Numbered from the stretch's first letter, positions 38,288 through 48,391 are shown. The stretch: DNA of 64,000 nt from an uncultured Bartonella sp. (GCF_946479275.1 NZ_CAMLFE010000004.1:248001-312000), one strand, 5' to 3'. Translations and numbers: made by a program. The notes: generated by a model not told the origin, from the letters alone.

Positions 38288-38581
38288 ATGTTTAAACGAA
38301 TTTCTGTAATTGCCATGGTTTCGGCTTTGGGGCTGGCAAGTGTCGCCTGTTCGCCTAATGAACAGCGTACTGCCGGATATGGCGTTGGTGGTGCAGCCTT
38401 GGGTGCATTGGCCGGTGGTGCTATCAAGGGGAATGGCAAGGGTGCTTTGAGAGGTGCTGCAATCGGTGCTGCTGCAGGAACGCTCGTCGGCGTTGCAACA
38501 AAACGCAATGGCGTGCAGTACTGTAATTATCGTGATGCCTACGGGCAGATGTATCAGGCACCTTGCAACCAATACCAATAA
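38288..38581 (+). CDS. Small glycine-zipper lipoprotein
   Basis: The 97-residue product has a lipoprotein signal with lipobox VAC (Cys at residue 21). A glycine-zipper segment follows (GYGVGGAALGALAGGAIKGNGKGALRGAAIGAAAGTLVG), and then a short polar tail with two Cys. Such proteins insert a helical hairpin into the outer membrane and are common in Rhizobiales, where their role is mostly undefined. GAGTGAGGAC lies before the ATG. A terminator follows 22 bp after the stop. Confidence 0.88.
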   Translation: MFKRISVIAMVSALGLASVACSPNEQRTAGYGVGGAALGALAGGAIKGNGKGALRGAAIGAAAGTLVGVATKRNGVQYCNYRDAYGQMYQAPCNQYQ

Positions 38582-38603
38582 GGTTTTAAAGACCTGACAA
38601 ATG

Positions 38604-38636
38604 AAGGGGGGTCGGTTCTGCTGGCCCTTTTTTATT
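38604..38636 (+). terminator. Probable terminator after glycine-zipper lipoprotein gene
   Basis: GAAGGGGGGTC pairs imperfectly with GGCCCTTTTTT, with a T-rich end. Confidence 0.6.
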
Positions 38637-38695
38637 TTACGTGTTTTAAAGTTATATTCTGCTATTAAACCGATCAATAGCTACATGGAATCATA

Positions 38696-40501
38696 ATGGT
38701 GCCTCCTCTTTTACGTCTCGACCACATTTCACTCACCTTTGGCGGTACACCATTGCTGACCGACGCCGATCTATCGGTTTCAAGCGGCGATCGTATTGCG
38801 CTGGTCGGGCGTAACGGTTCGGGGAAATCGACACTTCTTAAAATTGCTGCCGGTCTTGTGGAGCCGACAGATGGAGAGATTTTCAGACATCCTTCTGCAA
38901 CAATCCGTTATTTGCCCCAAACACCTGATCTTGACGGTTTTAAAAATGTGCGTGCCTATGTCGAGGCGGGCCTCGGACCTTTGGATGATGTGCACCGTGT
39001 CAGCTATATGCTTGATCATCTGGGCTTGACGGGTGAAGAAAAGCCCGATCAACTTTCCGGCGGCGAGGCGCGCCGCGCTGCATTGGCGCGCGTTATTGCG
39101 CCCGCTCCCGACATTTTGCTTCTGGATGAACCAACCAACCATCTTGATCTCACAACGATCGAATGGCTCGAAGCCGAACTTAAAACAATACGGTCAAGTA
39201 TTGTTCTGATTTCGCACGACCGTCGTTTTCTGGAAAATGTCTCGCAATCGACAATCTGGCTTGATCGGGGCGAAACAAAACGCCTCGGTAAAGGCTTCGC
39301 TTTTTTTGAAGAATGGCGTGACAAACTTCTTGAAGAAGAAGAAATTGAGCAACAAAAACTTGGCCGCCAGATTGTACGTGAAGAGCATTGGCTGCGTTAT
39401 GGTGTGACAGCGCGGCGCAAACGCAATGTGCGCCGTCTCGACGAATTGCAGAAGTTGCGGCAAAAATACAAGAGTTATCGCGGGCCGCAGGGCAATGCCG
39501 TCATGGAATTGAGCGATTCACAGGAATCCGGAAAACTGGTGATAGAAGCCAAGAATATCAGCAAAGCTTACGGCGAACATGTGCTTGTCGATCATTTTTC
39601 CACCCGTATCCACCGCGGTGACCGTATCGGACTGGTTGGTCCCAATGGCATTGGCAAGACGACGTTGTTGTCCATGTTGAGCGGGGTTCTGACACCCGAT
39701 AGTGGAACAGTGAAACTTGGCGTCAATCTCGAAATTGCCACGCTTGATCAAAAACGCTCGCTTGATGAAAGTGAAACGCTTGCCCATTATTTGACGGATG
39801 GTCGCGGGGATAGTGTTATCGTCAATGGCGAACAACGTCACGTTGTCTCCTATATGAAGGATTTTCTGTTTTCGCCTGAACAGGCGCGCACACCGATCAA
39901 GGAATTGTCGGGTGGTGAACGTGCGCGGTTGATGCTGGCACGCGTGTTGTCGCGTCCGGCAAATCTGTTGATACTCGACGAGCCTACAAATGATCTTGAT
40001 ATGGAAACGCTGGATCTTTTCCAGGAACTTGTAAGCAATTTTCCGGGGACTGTTTTGCTTGTCAGTCACGACCGCGATTTTCTTGATCGTACAGTTACCA
40101 GTATTATCGCCCCTGAAGGCAATGGTCGGTGGCTCGAATATGCCGGTGGCTATAGCGATATGATTGCACAACGAAAAGGTCGGGAAATCGAACAGAAAAA
40201 ACTTGTGAAATCACCTTCGCCGCAAACATCAGGCACAGCTGAACGCGTAAAACGGGAAACGAAACAGAAGCTATCCTATAAACAGAAATATGCTTTGGAA
40301 AAATTGCCATCGGAAATTGATGCATTGCATCAGGAGATTTCAAAGATGGAACACGAATTTTCCGATCCCGACCTTTATTCCAAGGATGCCAAAAGGTTCG
40401 AGGAACTTTCGCGCCTTCTCGAACAAAAACGTAAAGACCTTGAAGTAAAAGAAAACGAGTGGCTGGAACTTGAAATGCTGAAAGAACAACTCGAAAAATA
40501 A
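38696..40501 (+). CDS. uup: ABC-F family ATPase (Uup-like)
   Basis: ABC-F proteins have two fused ATPase domains and no membrane part; they act on the ribosome or, for Uup, in DNA/ribosome maintenance. Domain 1 has Walker A GRNGSGKST (residues 38-46), signature LSGGEARRAALARVI and Walker B LLLDEPTNHLD. Domain 2 has GPNGIGKTT (from about residue 315), LSGGERARLMLARVL and LLILDEPTNDLD. A charged C-terminal coiled coil of roughly 80 residues (KQKYALEKLPSEIDALHQEI...) marks it as Uup-like rather than EttA. Full length, 601 aa. Confidence 0.93.
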   Translation: MVPPLLRLDHISLTFGGTPLLTDADLSVSSGDRIALVGRNGSGKSTLLKIAAGLVEPTDGEIFRHPSATIRYLPQTPDLDGFKNVRAYVEAGLGPLDDVHRVSYMLDHLGLTGEEKPDQLSGGEARRAALARVIAPAPDILLLDEPTNHLDLTTIEWLEAELKTIRSSIVLISHDRRFLENVSQSTIWLDRGETKRLGKGFAFFEEWRDKLLEEEEIEQQKLGRQIVREEHWLRYGVTARRKRNVRRLDELQKLRQKYKSYRGPQGNAVMELSDSQESGKLVIEAKNISKAYGEHVLVDHFSTRIHRGDRIGLVGPNGIGKTTLLSMLSGVLTPDSGTVKLGVNLEIATLDQKRSLDESETLAHYLTDGRGDSVIVNGEQRHVVSYMKDFLFSPEQARTPIKELSGGERARLMLARVLSRPANLLILDEPTNDLDMETLDLFQELVSNFPGTVLLVSHDRDFLDRTVTSIIAPEGNGRWLEYAGGYSDMIAQRKGREIEQKKLVKSPSPQTSGTAERVKRETKQKLSYKQKYALEKLPSEIDALHQEISKMEHEFSDPDLYSKDAKRFEELSRLLEQKRKDLEVKENEWLELEMLKEQLEK

Positions 40502-40625
40502 CTTTGTTTTTTTAAAACTATAGGGTGCACCTTAACGCGAATATTTTGGCATTGATAAATTCGTTGAACCGGAAAATACGGAAAGTGGTTTTAAGTCCCG
40601 CATAACAATCGGGAACAGATAACAA

Positions 40626-40655
40626 AAAGCCTTCCGGAAATGGAAGGCTTTCGAG
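40626..40655. terminator. Bidirectional terminator between uup and gapR
   Basis: AAAGCCTTCC/GGAAGGCTTT is a perfect 10-bp stem with a 6-nt loop. It can serve uup on the plus strand and gapR on the minus strand. Confidence 0.82.
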
Positions 40656-40673
40656 TTTTCAAAAATCTAAAAA

Positions 40674-40931
40674 TCAGCTCATTCCGAGTGCGTCTTTGTA
40701 GAGTTGGATCATGGCCTCTTCTTCCTGACGCTCATGGTCTTCCTTTTTACGCAAACGGATAATTGTGCGCACTGCCTTGCTGTCGAAACCACTTCCTTTA
40801 AGCTCGGCATAAACCTCTTTGATGTCGTCGGAAATTGTTTTCTTTTCTTCTTCAAGGCGTTCAATACGCTCGATGAAAGAACGCAACTGGCCAACAGCCA
40901 CTGCTTGTTTTTCGTCTGTCACTTCACTCAT
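40674..40931 (-). CDS. gapR: GapR-like DNA-binding protein (DUF2312)
   Basis: GapR is a nucleoid-associated protein that, in Caulobacter, binds overtwisted DNA and supports chromosome replication and transcription. The 85-residue product is a single long coiled-coil protein with the family pattern [50 protein letters not shown]. The [15 protein letters not shown] stretch is diagnostic. Start at ATG 40931. It lies 160 bp downstream of the N-formylglutamate amidohydrolase gene on the same strand. Confidence 0.95.
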   Translation of the reverse strand: MSEVTDEKQAVAVGQLRSFIERIERLEEEKKTISDDIKEVYAELKGSGFDSKAVRTIIRLRKKEDHERQEEEAMIQLYKDALGMS

Positions 40932-41093
40932 GGAAATGGCCTCCAGATAAATCGTGTTCGGACGAGTCGTTTAGTCGATCGTCCAGTTTCCTGTTGATGT
41001 CCGAGTCCTGCCCTCAGAGTCAAGATGGCGGCTTTATTTTTTCGCATCTTACTTGCACCATCAATATCGGGCTTTAATTGTTATGATGTAACA

Positions 41094-41888
41094 TTATTTA
41101 TCTGCACGTGAGGGAAAAACCTGTTTCATGTGAATCATTGGCGCTTCATTTATCTTACGAAACAGGGGTTCCAAATAGTCAGCCCATTCAGTCACACCTT
41201 TTTCATTCCCGATCAAATCCTGCCTGACTTCAATCAGAATGTGCGCAATGCCTTTTTTTGTGCAATGGCGATACATTGTGTCGCCTTTCAAGGCTCCGTC
41301 ATAGGGTTCGTTATCGCCTACCTTGATATGATCAATTTTGTTCAACTCGTTAAAAAGCAAATCAAAGACACGTTTGTCGCTATCCCATAAAAGACCGATA
41401 TGCCAAGGTCGTGCTTTGCCGCGCCAAACCGGTGTGAAAGAATGGACAGAAACTACAAAAGGGCTTTTTCCGCTTGCGGCCTCGACATTGGTGATGAGCT
41501 TGCCGATTGCGGTGTCATAGGGCTTATAGTAATTGTCAAGCCGGCGTTGTCTTTCGTTTTCGCTCATCGGATAATTTTGTGCAATCACCGCGCCGTCGGA
41601 TAATTGCATGATAAGTGTCGGGTCATTCTCACCCCTGTTAGGGTCGATCAAAAGTCGTGAAAAATGGCTGATAACTGCCGGTGCATCAAGGCGTTTTGCC
41701 AATTCACGGGTAAGCAGCTCCGCACCGATATCATAAGCGATGTGGCGCTTGAATTCGGCCGGATCGAGCCCGAGCGAACCGTATTCAGCAGGCAGAACAT
41801 TGCTTGCGTGATCACAGATTAATGCAAGGCCCGTCTCCATATTACCGGAGATTTCTTCAAAGGAATAGAAATTTTCTTTCTGTTTCAT
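41094..41888 (-). CDS. N-formylglutamate amidohydrolase family protein
   Basis: Family enzymes hydrolyse N-formylglutamate to glutamate and formate, classically the last step of histidine use (HutG). The 264-residue product shows the family patterns ALICDHASNVLPAEYGSLGL, RHIAYDIGAELL, FSRLLIDPNRGENDP, VSVHSFTPVWRGKARPWHIGLLWD and a late HILIEVRQDLI. No other hut gene is nearby, so the substrate may be a different N-acyl amino acid. Start at ATG 41888. Similar orphans sit next to DUF2312, DUF1036 and pyk genes in related genomes. Confidence 0.9.
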   Translation of the reverse strand: MKQKENFYSFEEISGNMETGLALICDHASNVLPAEYGSLGLDPAEFKRHIAYDIGAELLTRELAKRLDAPAVISHFSRLLIDPNRGENDPTLIMQLSDGAVIAQNYPMSENERQRRLDNYYKPYDTAIGKLITNVEAASGKSPFVVSVHSFTPVWRGKARPWHIGLLWDSDKRVFDLLFNELNKIDHIKVGDNEPYDGALKGDTMYRHCTKKGIAHILIEVRQDLIGNEKGVTEWADYLEPLFRKINEAPMIHMKQVFPSRADK

Positions 41889-42021
41889 TTTTCTATCATC
41901 ACTTTATAATATGAGCTGATTTGAAAGTCTCTGACATTGACAAAGTTTACGAAACTAAACAAAACACAATTCAAGTGCAAAAGAATAGCGGTCGCAACGA
42001 AATAAACCGAAGGTGACAGGA

Positions 42022-42489
42022 ATGTTGTTGAAAAAGATTCGGATTGTTCTCTTCGGTGGCATATTTGCTTTCACCTTTCAAAACGCAACCAAAGCGGATT
42101 TTCGTGTCTGCAACACAACGCAGGAAGTTATCGGTGTCTCTATCGGATACCGTGCGAAAACCGGCTGGATTTCCGAAGGCTGGTGGGTCGTCGGTCCCAC
42201 GCGTTGCAAGACGATTATTGATGGGGCTCTGGCATCGCGCTTTTATTATCTTCATGCGGAAGATGCCAAAAATCACGGGCGTTGGGACGGGCCCATCAAT
42301 ATGTGTGTGAAAGATTCCGAATTTACGATTAATGGCGTGAACGACTGTTTTGCACGCGGCTTTCAAAAAGCCGGTTTTCAAGAAATCGATACAGGTACCC
42401 AGACAAGCTGGATGGTACAGCTTACGGAACCGGTATCCAATAATCCGGCGTTGAATACGCCGCTTGTTACAGGAGCTCCTACAAAATGA
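42022..42489 (+). CDS. Secreted DUF1036 protein
   Basis: The 155-residue protein has a signal peptide (MLLKKIRIVLFGGIFAFTFQNATKA). The DUF1036 domain follows, with FRVCNTTQEVIGVSIGYR, WISEGWWVVGPTRCKTII and a pair of further Cys (CVKDSEF, NDCFARGF), likely disulfide-bonded in the periplasm. Function unknown. The track start (GTG 42013) falls in the ribosome-binding site AAGGTG; ATG 42022 is right. Its last four bases overlap pyk (ATGA), so an exported protein and a cytoplasmic glycolytic enzyme are translationally coupled. Confidence 0.9.
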   Translation: MLLKKIRIVLFGGIFAFTFQNATKADFRVCNTTQEVIGVSIGYRAKTGWISEGWWVVGPTRCKTIIDGALASRFYYLHAEDAKNHGRWDGPINMCVKDSEFTINGVNDCFARGFQKAGFQEIDTGTQTSWMVQLTEPVSNNPALNTPLVTGAPTK

Positions 42490-43922
42490 AACGTAACCGT
42501 AAAGTAAAGATTGTTGCTACGCTCGGACCTGCTTCGTCTGACGAAAAGATGATCGAAAAACTTTTTTTAGCGGGCGTCGACGTTTTTCGCATCAATATGA
42601 GCCATGCCGACCATGACACGATGCGTAATCTCGTGAAAATTATTCGTGATATCGAAAAAAAACAGGGGCGGCCGATCGGTATTCTTGCCGATTTGCAGGG
42701 ACCGAAGTTACGTGTAGGGGAATTTGCCAAAGGTAAAGTCGATCTTGTAGCCGGTCAGACTTTCACACTCGACAATAAAGATGTACCGGGCGACAATACG
42801 CGTGTCTATTTGCCACATAAGGAAATTTTTGACGCGGTCAAGCCGGGAGAACGGTTGCTCATTGATGATGGCAAACTCGAGCTTTTGGCTGAGAAATGCA
42901 CGCACACGGCTATTGAATGCAAGGTTGTTGCGGGAACGCACATTTCCGATCGCAAGGGCGTAAGCCTGCCGGACACGCTGCTTGGTGTCGGTGCAATGAC
43001 AGAAAAGGACCATAAAGACCTGCTCGCCGTTCTTGAGCAGCCGATCGACTGGATTGCACTGTCCTTTATTCAACGCCCTGAAGATATTGCCGAAGCCCGT
43101 AAAATTGCCAAGGGTAAAGTGGCGATCCTTTCAAAAATCGAAAAGCCGCAAGCGGTTCGCAGAATTAACGAAATTGTTGATTTATCAGACGCTGTTATGG
43201 TGGCTCGTGGCGATCTTGGTGTTGAAATGCCTTTGGAAACAGTGCCCGGTATCCAGATGGATATTATCAAATTGTGTCGGCGCGCAGGAAAGCCGGTGGT
43301 GGTCGCAACCCAGATGCTTGAATCCATGATCTCGTCGCCGGTTCCAACCCGTGCTGAAGTTTCCGATGTTGCAACGGCAGTTTATGAAGGGGCCGATGCC
43401 ATTATGCTTTCGGCTGAATCGGCTGCCGGCGCCTATCCGGAAGAAGCGGTACGCACGATGGATAAAATTGCCTGCAAGATCGAACGGGATTCCAATTACG
43501 AACCGATGATTGATGCCCAACATCCGGCTCCCGAGCCAACCGGTGCCGATGCTATTTCGCTCGCAGCAAGGCAAATTGCCGAAACGCTCAATCTTTCTGC
43601 CATTGTCGCTTATACAGCCTCCGGCGCAACTGGCATTCGTGCGTCTCGTGAACGGCCGATGCCGTCAATCATTGCCCTTTCGCCGATTACCGAAACGGCA
43701 AGGCGCCTTGCCTTGGTCTGGGGGCTTCATTGTGTTGTCACAGAAGATGCTCACAATCTTGACGATATGGTCGACAGGGCCGCTGCCATTGCACTGCGCG
43801 AAGGTTATAGCGTTCCCGGTGACAGAATTATCGTAACGGCCGGTGTGCCGCTTGGAACACCGGGTGCAACCAATATGTTGCGCATTGCCTATGTGGAGAA
43901 AGAAGACGGCAAGCGCAGATAA
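42486..43922 (+). CDS. pyk: Pyruvate kinase
   Basis: Pyruvate kinase makes pyruvate and ATP from phosphoenolpyruvate, the last step of glycolysis. The 478-residue protein shows KIVATLGPASS at the start and DVFRINMSH. The B domain follows, then the active-site segment AILSKIEKPQAVRRINEIVDLSDAVMVARGDLGVEMPLE and KPVVVATQMLESM. The C-terminal regulatory domain is complete. It is coupled to DUF1036 by a 4-bp overlap. The lower glycolytic genes gap and pgk lie 4-6 kb downstream. Confidence 0.97.
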   Translation: MKRNRKVKIVATLGPASSDEKMIEKLFLAGVDVFRINMSHADHDTMRNLVKIIRDIEKKQGRPIGILADLQGPKLRVGEFAKGKVDLVAGQTFTLDNKDVPGDNTRVYLPHKEIFDAVKPGERLLIDDGKLELLAEKCTHTAIECKVVAGTHISDRKGVSLPDTLLGVGAMTEKDHKDLLAVLEQPIDWIALSFIQRPEDIAEARKIAKGKVAILSKIEKPQAVRRINEIVDLSDAVMVARGDLGVEMPLETVPGIQMDIIKLCRRAGKPVVVATQMLESMISSPVPTRAEVSDVATAVYEGADAIMLSAESAAGAYPEEAVRTMDKIACKIERDSNYEPMIDAQHPAPEPTGADAISLAARQIAETLNLSAIVAYTASGATGIRASRERPMPSIIALSPITETARRLALVWGLHCVVTEDAHNLDDMVDRAAAIALREGYSVPGDRIIVTAGVPLGTPGATNMLRIAYVEKEDGKRR

Positions 43923-44489
43923 TAGGCGTTGAACCGTATTATTCCGATTTTAAAAATTATGTTTGAACGGCGGAACAGGTTTGACCATGTTCCGCCGGAA
44001 TATTGCGTAAGCCACTTGGCATTCAAGAAAAGTACTTCAACTAATTTTTGGGAACTTGGCTGAAAGGCCGGTGGTCTAGTGCTAATTTCTTGACGTAGCT
44101 TTTTTGAACGTATGTAACACCGGACAAATCTAAGGGCGAAAACACGCAATACAGGTCGAAACGCTCACTATAAGTCGAAACATTCGGGTACATTCAGTAC
44201 AATAGCAGATTGCCGTATGTCGTTTTGCCAAGTGAGTGATTTCTGCTCTCAAACCGGATGAAACATTCACATTTATTCATCCCGCGTGTCAGACAAATAT
44301 CAATGATACCTTGAATATCAGTGATACTTTGAGTTTCGGTAGTTTCCCATAGGGCACGCGTTTTACTTTTATATGCGGATTTGAACCCCGCTATAATTAT
44401 GAAGTTCTCGGATTTTGAACGCTTCCGATTTTAACACAGTCGACAAACGTTTTTGGCCGGATAAACGGTTTTTAGCCGAATTTATCCTG
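43923..44489. other. Gene-free interval with hairpin and short tandem repeat, between pyk and zapA
   Basis: About 565 bp between convergent genes. A perfect 10-bp hairpin, CGGCGGAACA/TGTTCCGCCG (43968-43997), lies 45 bp after pyk but lacks a T tail. Two direct copies of an 18-bp unit, AATATCARTGATACYTTG, lie at 44296-44331. TTGACG (about 44090) with TATGTA 15 bp on is promoter-like. In other bacteria 6S RNA sits by zapA; I could not fold a convincing 6S RNA here. Confidence 0.5.
44296..44331. repeat. Two-copy 18-bp tandem repeat
   Basis: AATATCAATGATACCTTG is followed directly by AATATCAGTGATACTTTG, with two differences. It lies in the pyk-zapA gap with no known role. Confidence 0.7.
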
Positions 44490-44852
44490 TTACGGGTTTT
44501 TAACAAGTTGTCTGGCAAGAGCATCAATATGACTGGCTGCCCGATCAATCGCTTTGGCAGCAACAGTTTCATAGCGTTCGCAAGCATCTGTCAATTGTGC
44601 ATTTTCTTGCTGCAAAGCTTCATTTTCCTGTTTCAGGCTTTTTAGCTGGCGCCGAGCTTCGTCAAGCTCGTCCATGACCATGATGCCTGCCATAACAGAA
44701 AGGCGATGATCACCGATCTCGCCGAAATTCGATTTCAAATGGCTGATGTATTGGTCAAGCTGATGGGCAAGACCGGCAAGATGGTCTTCTTCGCCTTCAT
44801 CGCAGGCCATGCGGTAGGTTTTTCCATCAATCGTGACTGATACAGTTGCCAT
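44490..44852 (-). CDS. zapA: Cell-division protein ZapA
   Basis: ZapA crosslinks FtsZ filaments at the division ring. The 120-residue protein has the globular N-terminal domain (MATVSVTIDGKTYRMACDEGEEDHLAGLAHQLDQYI, with the family's HRLSVMAGIMVMDEL) and a long C-terminal coiled coil (ARRQLKSLKQENEALQQENAQLTDACERYE). It sits 12 bp downstream of the DUF4164 gene on the minus strand, a pairing common in Rhizobiales, and divergent from tkt. Confidence 0.94.
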   Translation of the reverse strand: MATVSVTIDGKTYRMACDEGEEDHLAGLAHQLDQYISHLKSNFGEIGDHRLSVMAGIMVMDELDEARRQLKSLKQENEALQQENAQLTDACERYETVAAKAIDRAASHIDALARQLVKNP

Positions 44853-44864
44853 ATTTATTGCCCT

Positions 44865-45140
44865 TTACCGGTCAACCACTGTTCGTATCGTTTCCATTGC
44901 AGTTATAAGGCGGCGCGATACTTCCTTATTGGCTTGTTCAAGACGTTCAGCGCGCGATTCAGATGTATCAAGTGCTTGTGCCAGACGGCTGCGATCTGCA
45001 TTCATGCGCTGGATTTCTTCCTCGAGTTCGCTGGTGTCATATGAATCTTTATTGTCATTGACAACGGCATTTTCAAGCGTTTTAAGAGCGTTTTCCAGAC
45101 GATTGATCGCTTGATCGAGAATTGATGTATCTTGTGGCAT
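44865..45140 (-). CDS. DUF4164 coiled-coil protein next to zapA
   Basis: The 91-residue product is almost wholly coiled coil (LDQAINRLENALKTLENAV, SELEEEIQRMNADRSRLAQALD, ESRAERLEQANKEVSRRL). It matches the DUF4164 proteins placed just upstream of zapA in Rhizobiales. By context and shape it could be a ZapB-like partner in the division ring, which is inference. Start at ATG 45140. It leads a two-gene transcript with zapA. Confidence 0.85.
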   Translation of the reverse strand: MPQDTSILDQAINRLENALKTLENAVVNDNKDSYDTSELEEEIQRMNADRSRLAQALDTSESRAERLEQANKEVSRRLITAMETIRTVVDR

Positions 45141-45282
45141 CGAGTTCCAGATCCTTTTATAAAAGATAATTTCAAAAACGAATCATTCCGGCAAATTTTA
45201 TCCTGTTTTTGTCATTCTTAAATGTCTTCCGGCCTTGTGGCAAGAAATCCACCGCATCAAAGCTGGTGACAGTGGGATTTTA

Positions 45283-45310
45283 TTGACTCGCACGGTTTAA
45301 GTGATATTTG
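45283..45310 (+). promoter_or_regulatory. Candidate promoter of tkt
   Basis: TTGACT and TATTTG are spaced by 16 bp and lie about 55 bp before the tkt ATG. Sequence match only. Confidence 0.4.
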
Positions 45311-45363
45311 TCAAAAGAAGCATTAGACCGAATTTTTTACCGATCAAAGAGTAGCCAATTCTC

Positions 45364-47343
45364 ATGAAAAATACCGACAAGCAAAACCAGATGGCCAATG
45401 CTATCCGTTTTCTTTCCATTGATGCAATCGAGAAAGCAAATTCCGGTCATCCCGGTCTCCCTATGGGGGCTGCCGACATTGCAACAGTGCTTTATACCAA
45501 ATTTCTCGCCCATGATCCGAAGAAGCCGAATTGGCCCAATCGGGACCGGTTTGTTCTTTCGGCAGGCCATGGTTCCATGCTGCTTTATTCGGCCATGTAT
45601 CTTTCCGGATATGAGGATGTGACGATTGACGAGATAAAGAATTTTCGTCAGCTTGGTGCGAAAACGGCCGGTCATCCCGAATACCGGAATATCAATGGTG
45701 TAGAAACCACAACGGGTCCGTTGGGGCAGGGCATAGCCAATGCCGTCGGAATGGCGCTTGGTGAACGGATCATGAATGCACGCTGGGGCGATCTTGTCGA
45801 TCATTATACCTATGCACTTGTCGGCGATGGTTGCCTGATGGAAGGTATTTCGCAGGAAGCAATCGCTTTTGCCGGTCATATGAAACTCAACAAACTTATC
45901 GTTTTTTGGGATAATAACCATATTTCGATAGATGGTGCGATTACGATTTCCGACAATACTGACCAATGCGCACGCTTTGAAGCGTGTCAGTGGAACACAA
46001 TCAAAGTGGACGGTCACGATCAGGACGCAATTGCCAAGGCAATCGAAAAAGCAAAAACTTCCGATAAACCGACTCTTATTTCCTGCCGGACAACGATAGG
46101 CTTCGGCTCGCCTCATAAAGCTGGTACCAACAAGGCTCACGGTTCACCGCTTGGCAAGGAAGAAGTTGCCGAGACGCGTAAAGCACTCGGGTGGGAAAGC
46201 GAGCCTTTTGTTGTTCCTGCCGAAATTCTTGATAGCTGGCGTCTTGCCGGCCTTAATGCTGCAAAGAAACGTCAGGAATGGGATAAGAAATTCGAAGCCC
46301 TTGATCCGCAGAAACGTGCAGAATTCGAGCGCTTGATGCGTGGTGATCTGCCAGGAAATTTTGATAGTGTTATCAGCGATTACAAAAAGAAGCTCGCTGC
46401 TGATCAGCCGAAAGTGGCAACGCGTGTTGCCTCCCAAATGGCACTCGAAGTGATCAATGGTGCTGTCAATGAAACGATTGGCGGTTCGGCCGATTTGACA
46501 GGTTCGAATAACACCAGAACCAGCCAGACCAATGATATTACGCCGGACGATTTTTCCGGCCGCTATATTCATTACGGAATTCGCGAACATGCCATGGGCG
46601 CCATTATGAACGGTTTGTCGCTTTATGGTGGCATTATTCCTTATTCGGGAACGTTCTTGTGCTTTTCCGACTATGCCCGTCCTGCAATGCGACTTTCTTC
46701 ACTGATGGGTATCCGTGTCATCTATGTTATGACACATGATTCGATCGGATTGGGCGAAGACGGGCCGACCCACCAGCCGGTGGAACATCTGGCAAGTTTA
46801 AGAGCAATTCCCAATCATCTTGTTTTCCGTCCGGCCGATGTCGTTGAAACAGCCGAGTGTTGGCAATTGGCGCTGAAATCCAAAACAGCACCATCGACTT
46901 TGGCTCTGACCCGCCAAGGGTTGCCGACCTTGCGTAAAAATTATGAAGAAGATAATCTTTGTGCATTGGGTGCTTATGAGCTGATGACAGCTAGTGATGA
47001 AGCGAAAGTTACGATCTTTGCTTCGGGCTCGGAAGTCGAAATTGCTGTAAAAGCCCGTGAAACGCTTGAAAACAAAGGGATTCCGACAAGAGTTGTATCG
47101 GTCCCTTGTTTTGAACTGTTCGAACGCCAAGTAGAGTCTTATAAAACGGCATTGATAGGAACTGCGCCGGTAAAAATTGCTATCGAAGCAGCTATTCGTC
47201 AAGGATGGGATCGTTTTATCGGATCGGATGGTCTATTTATAGGTATGCATGGTTTTGGTGCGAGCGGTCCTATCGGCGCACTTTACCAACATTTCGGGAT
47301 TACACCTGAAGCCGTCGTTGCAGCGGCGGAAGCAAAGCTTTAA
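45364..47343 (+). CDS. tkt: Transketolase
   Basis: Transketolase moves two-carbon units between sugar phosphates with TPP. The 659-residue protein has the N-terminal signature [27 protein letters not shown], the TPP-binding [19 protein letters not shown]...[21 protein letters not shown] in the pyrimidine domain, and a complete C-terminal domain. The upstream leader has no strong Shine-Dalgarno (GAGTAGCC). It opens a run of carbon-metabolism genes, tkt-gap-pgk-aldolase, all on the plus strand, though hairpins split the run. Confidence 0.97.
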   Translation: MKNTDKQNQMANAIRFLSIDAIEKANSGHPGLPMGAADIATVLYTKFLAHDPKKPNWPNRDRFVLSAGHGSMLLYSAMYLSGYEDVTIDEIKNFRQLGAKTAGHPEYRNINGVETTTGPLGQGIANAVGMALGERIMNARWGDLVDHYTYALVGDGCLMEGISQEAIAFAGHMKLNKLIVFWDNNHISIDGAITISDNTDQCARFEACQWNTIKVDGHDQDAIAKAIEKAKTSDKPTLISCRTTIGFGSPHKAGTNKAHGSPLGKEEVAETRKALGWESEPFVVPAEILDSWRLAGLNAAKKRQEWDKKFEALDPQKRAEFERLMRGDLPGNFDSVISDYKKKLAADQPKVATRVASQMALEVINGAVNETIGGSADLTGSNNTRTSQTNDITPDDFSGRYIHYGIREHAMGAIMNGLSLYGGIIPYSGTFLCFSDYARPAMRLSSLMGIRVIYVMTHDSIGLGEDGPTHQPVEHLASLRAIPNHLVFRPADVVETAECWQLALKSKTAPSTLALTRQGLPTLRKNYEEDNLCALGAYELMTASDEAKVTIFASGSEVEIAVKARETLENKGIPTRVVSVPCFELFERQVESYKTALIGTAPVKIAIEAAIRQGWDRFIGSDGLFIGMHGFGASGPIGALYQHFGITPEAVVAAAEAKL

Positions 47344-47376
47344 TATTCAAATATCTCAATTAAAGGGAGAGATAAT

Positions 47377-48384
47377 ATGGCAGTACGTGTAGCAATCAAC
47401 GGATTTGGACGTATTGGGCGTAACGTTGTGCGCGCAATCATCGAAAGCGGTCGCAAAGATATTGACATCGTTGCAGTTAACGATTTGGGGCCTGTTGAAA
47501 CAAATGCCCATCTGTTGCGCTATGATTCAGTCCATGGACGTTTCCCTCATGAAGTAAAGGTATCAGGTGATACGATTGACGCTGGCCGCGGGCCGATCAA
47601 GGTTACGGCTGCACGTGATCCGGAACAATTGCCGTGGAAAGAACTTGGCATTGATATTGCAATGGAATGCACTGGCATTTTTACAGCCCGCGAAAAAGCT
47701 GCTGCCCATCTTGATGCAGGTGCCAAGCGTGTTATCGTTTCCGCACCGTCAAAAGGCGCTGACCTGACAGTTGTCTTTGGCGTTAACGATGACAAGCTCA
47801 CAAAAGAGCACAAGGTCATTTCGAACGGATCCTGCACTACCAATTGCCTTGCTCCGGTTGCCCATGTGCTCAACAAAACTGTTGGCATTGAAAAAGGCTT
47901 CATGACAACCATTCACTCTTATACCGGCGATCAACCGACATTGGATAAGTTGCACAAAGACCTCTACCGCGCACGCGCTGCAGCTTTGTCGATGATTCCG
48001 ACATCTACCGGTGCTGCCAAGGCTGTTGGTTTGGTTTTGCCGGAACTTGCTGGCAAGCTTGACGGCGTTGCTATCCGTGTTCCGACTCCGAATGTTTCGG
48101 TTGTCGACTTTACCTTTATTGCAAAGCGTCCGGTTACGCCGGAAGAAATCAATGAAGAAATCCGTGCTGCTGCAAATGGGCCTATGAAGGGCATCCTCGG
48201 TTATACCGATGAAAAGCTTGTCAGCCACGATTTCAACCATGATCCACACTCTTCGATTTTCCATACCGAGCAAACAAGGGTTATGGATGGAACCTTCGTT
48301 CGCATTCTTTCATGGTATGATAACGAATGGGGCTTCTCCAACCGCATGGCTGATGTAGCTGTCGCATTCGCAAAGACCATCTGA
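47377..48384 (+). CDS. gap: Glyceraldehyde-3-phosphate dehydrogenase, type I
   Basis: GAPDH oxidises glyceraldehyde-3-phosphate with NAD(P) and phosphate. The 335-residue product has the Rossmann start [16 protein letters not shown], the catalytic Cys in [12 protein letters not shown] and the C-terminal [13 protein letters not shown]. It lies 33 bp after tkt with GGGAG before its ATG, so is probably co-transcribed with it. A strong GC-rich hairpin follows before pgk. Confidence 0.98.
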   Translation: MAVRVAINGFGRIGRNVVRAIIESGRKDIDIVAVNDLGPVETNAHLLRYDSVHGRFPHEVKVSGDTIDAGRGPIKVTAARDPEQLPWKELGIDIAMECTGIFTAREKAAAHLDAGAKRVIVSAPSKGADLTVVFGVNDDKLTKEHKVISNGSCTTNCLAPVAHVLNKTVGIEKGFMTTIHSYTGDQPTLDKLHKDLYRARAAALSMIPTSTGAAKAVGLVLPELAGKLDGVAIRVPTPNVSVVDFTFIAKRPVTPEEINEEIRAAANGPMKGILGYTDEKLVSHDFNHDPHSSIFHTEQTRVMDGTFVRILSWYDNEWGFSNRMADVAVAFAKTI

Positions 48385-48391
48385 TGAAAGC

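Noticed and set aside
44378-44389. On the minus strand GGGGTTCAAATCC resembles a tRNA T-arm, with TTCATAAT upstream like a Met anticodon loop.
   Set aside because: The T-stem does not close to five pairs, the anticodon stem does not pair and no acceptor stem can be formed, so it is not a tRNA.
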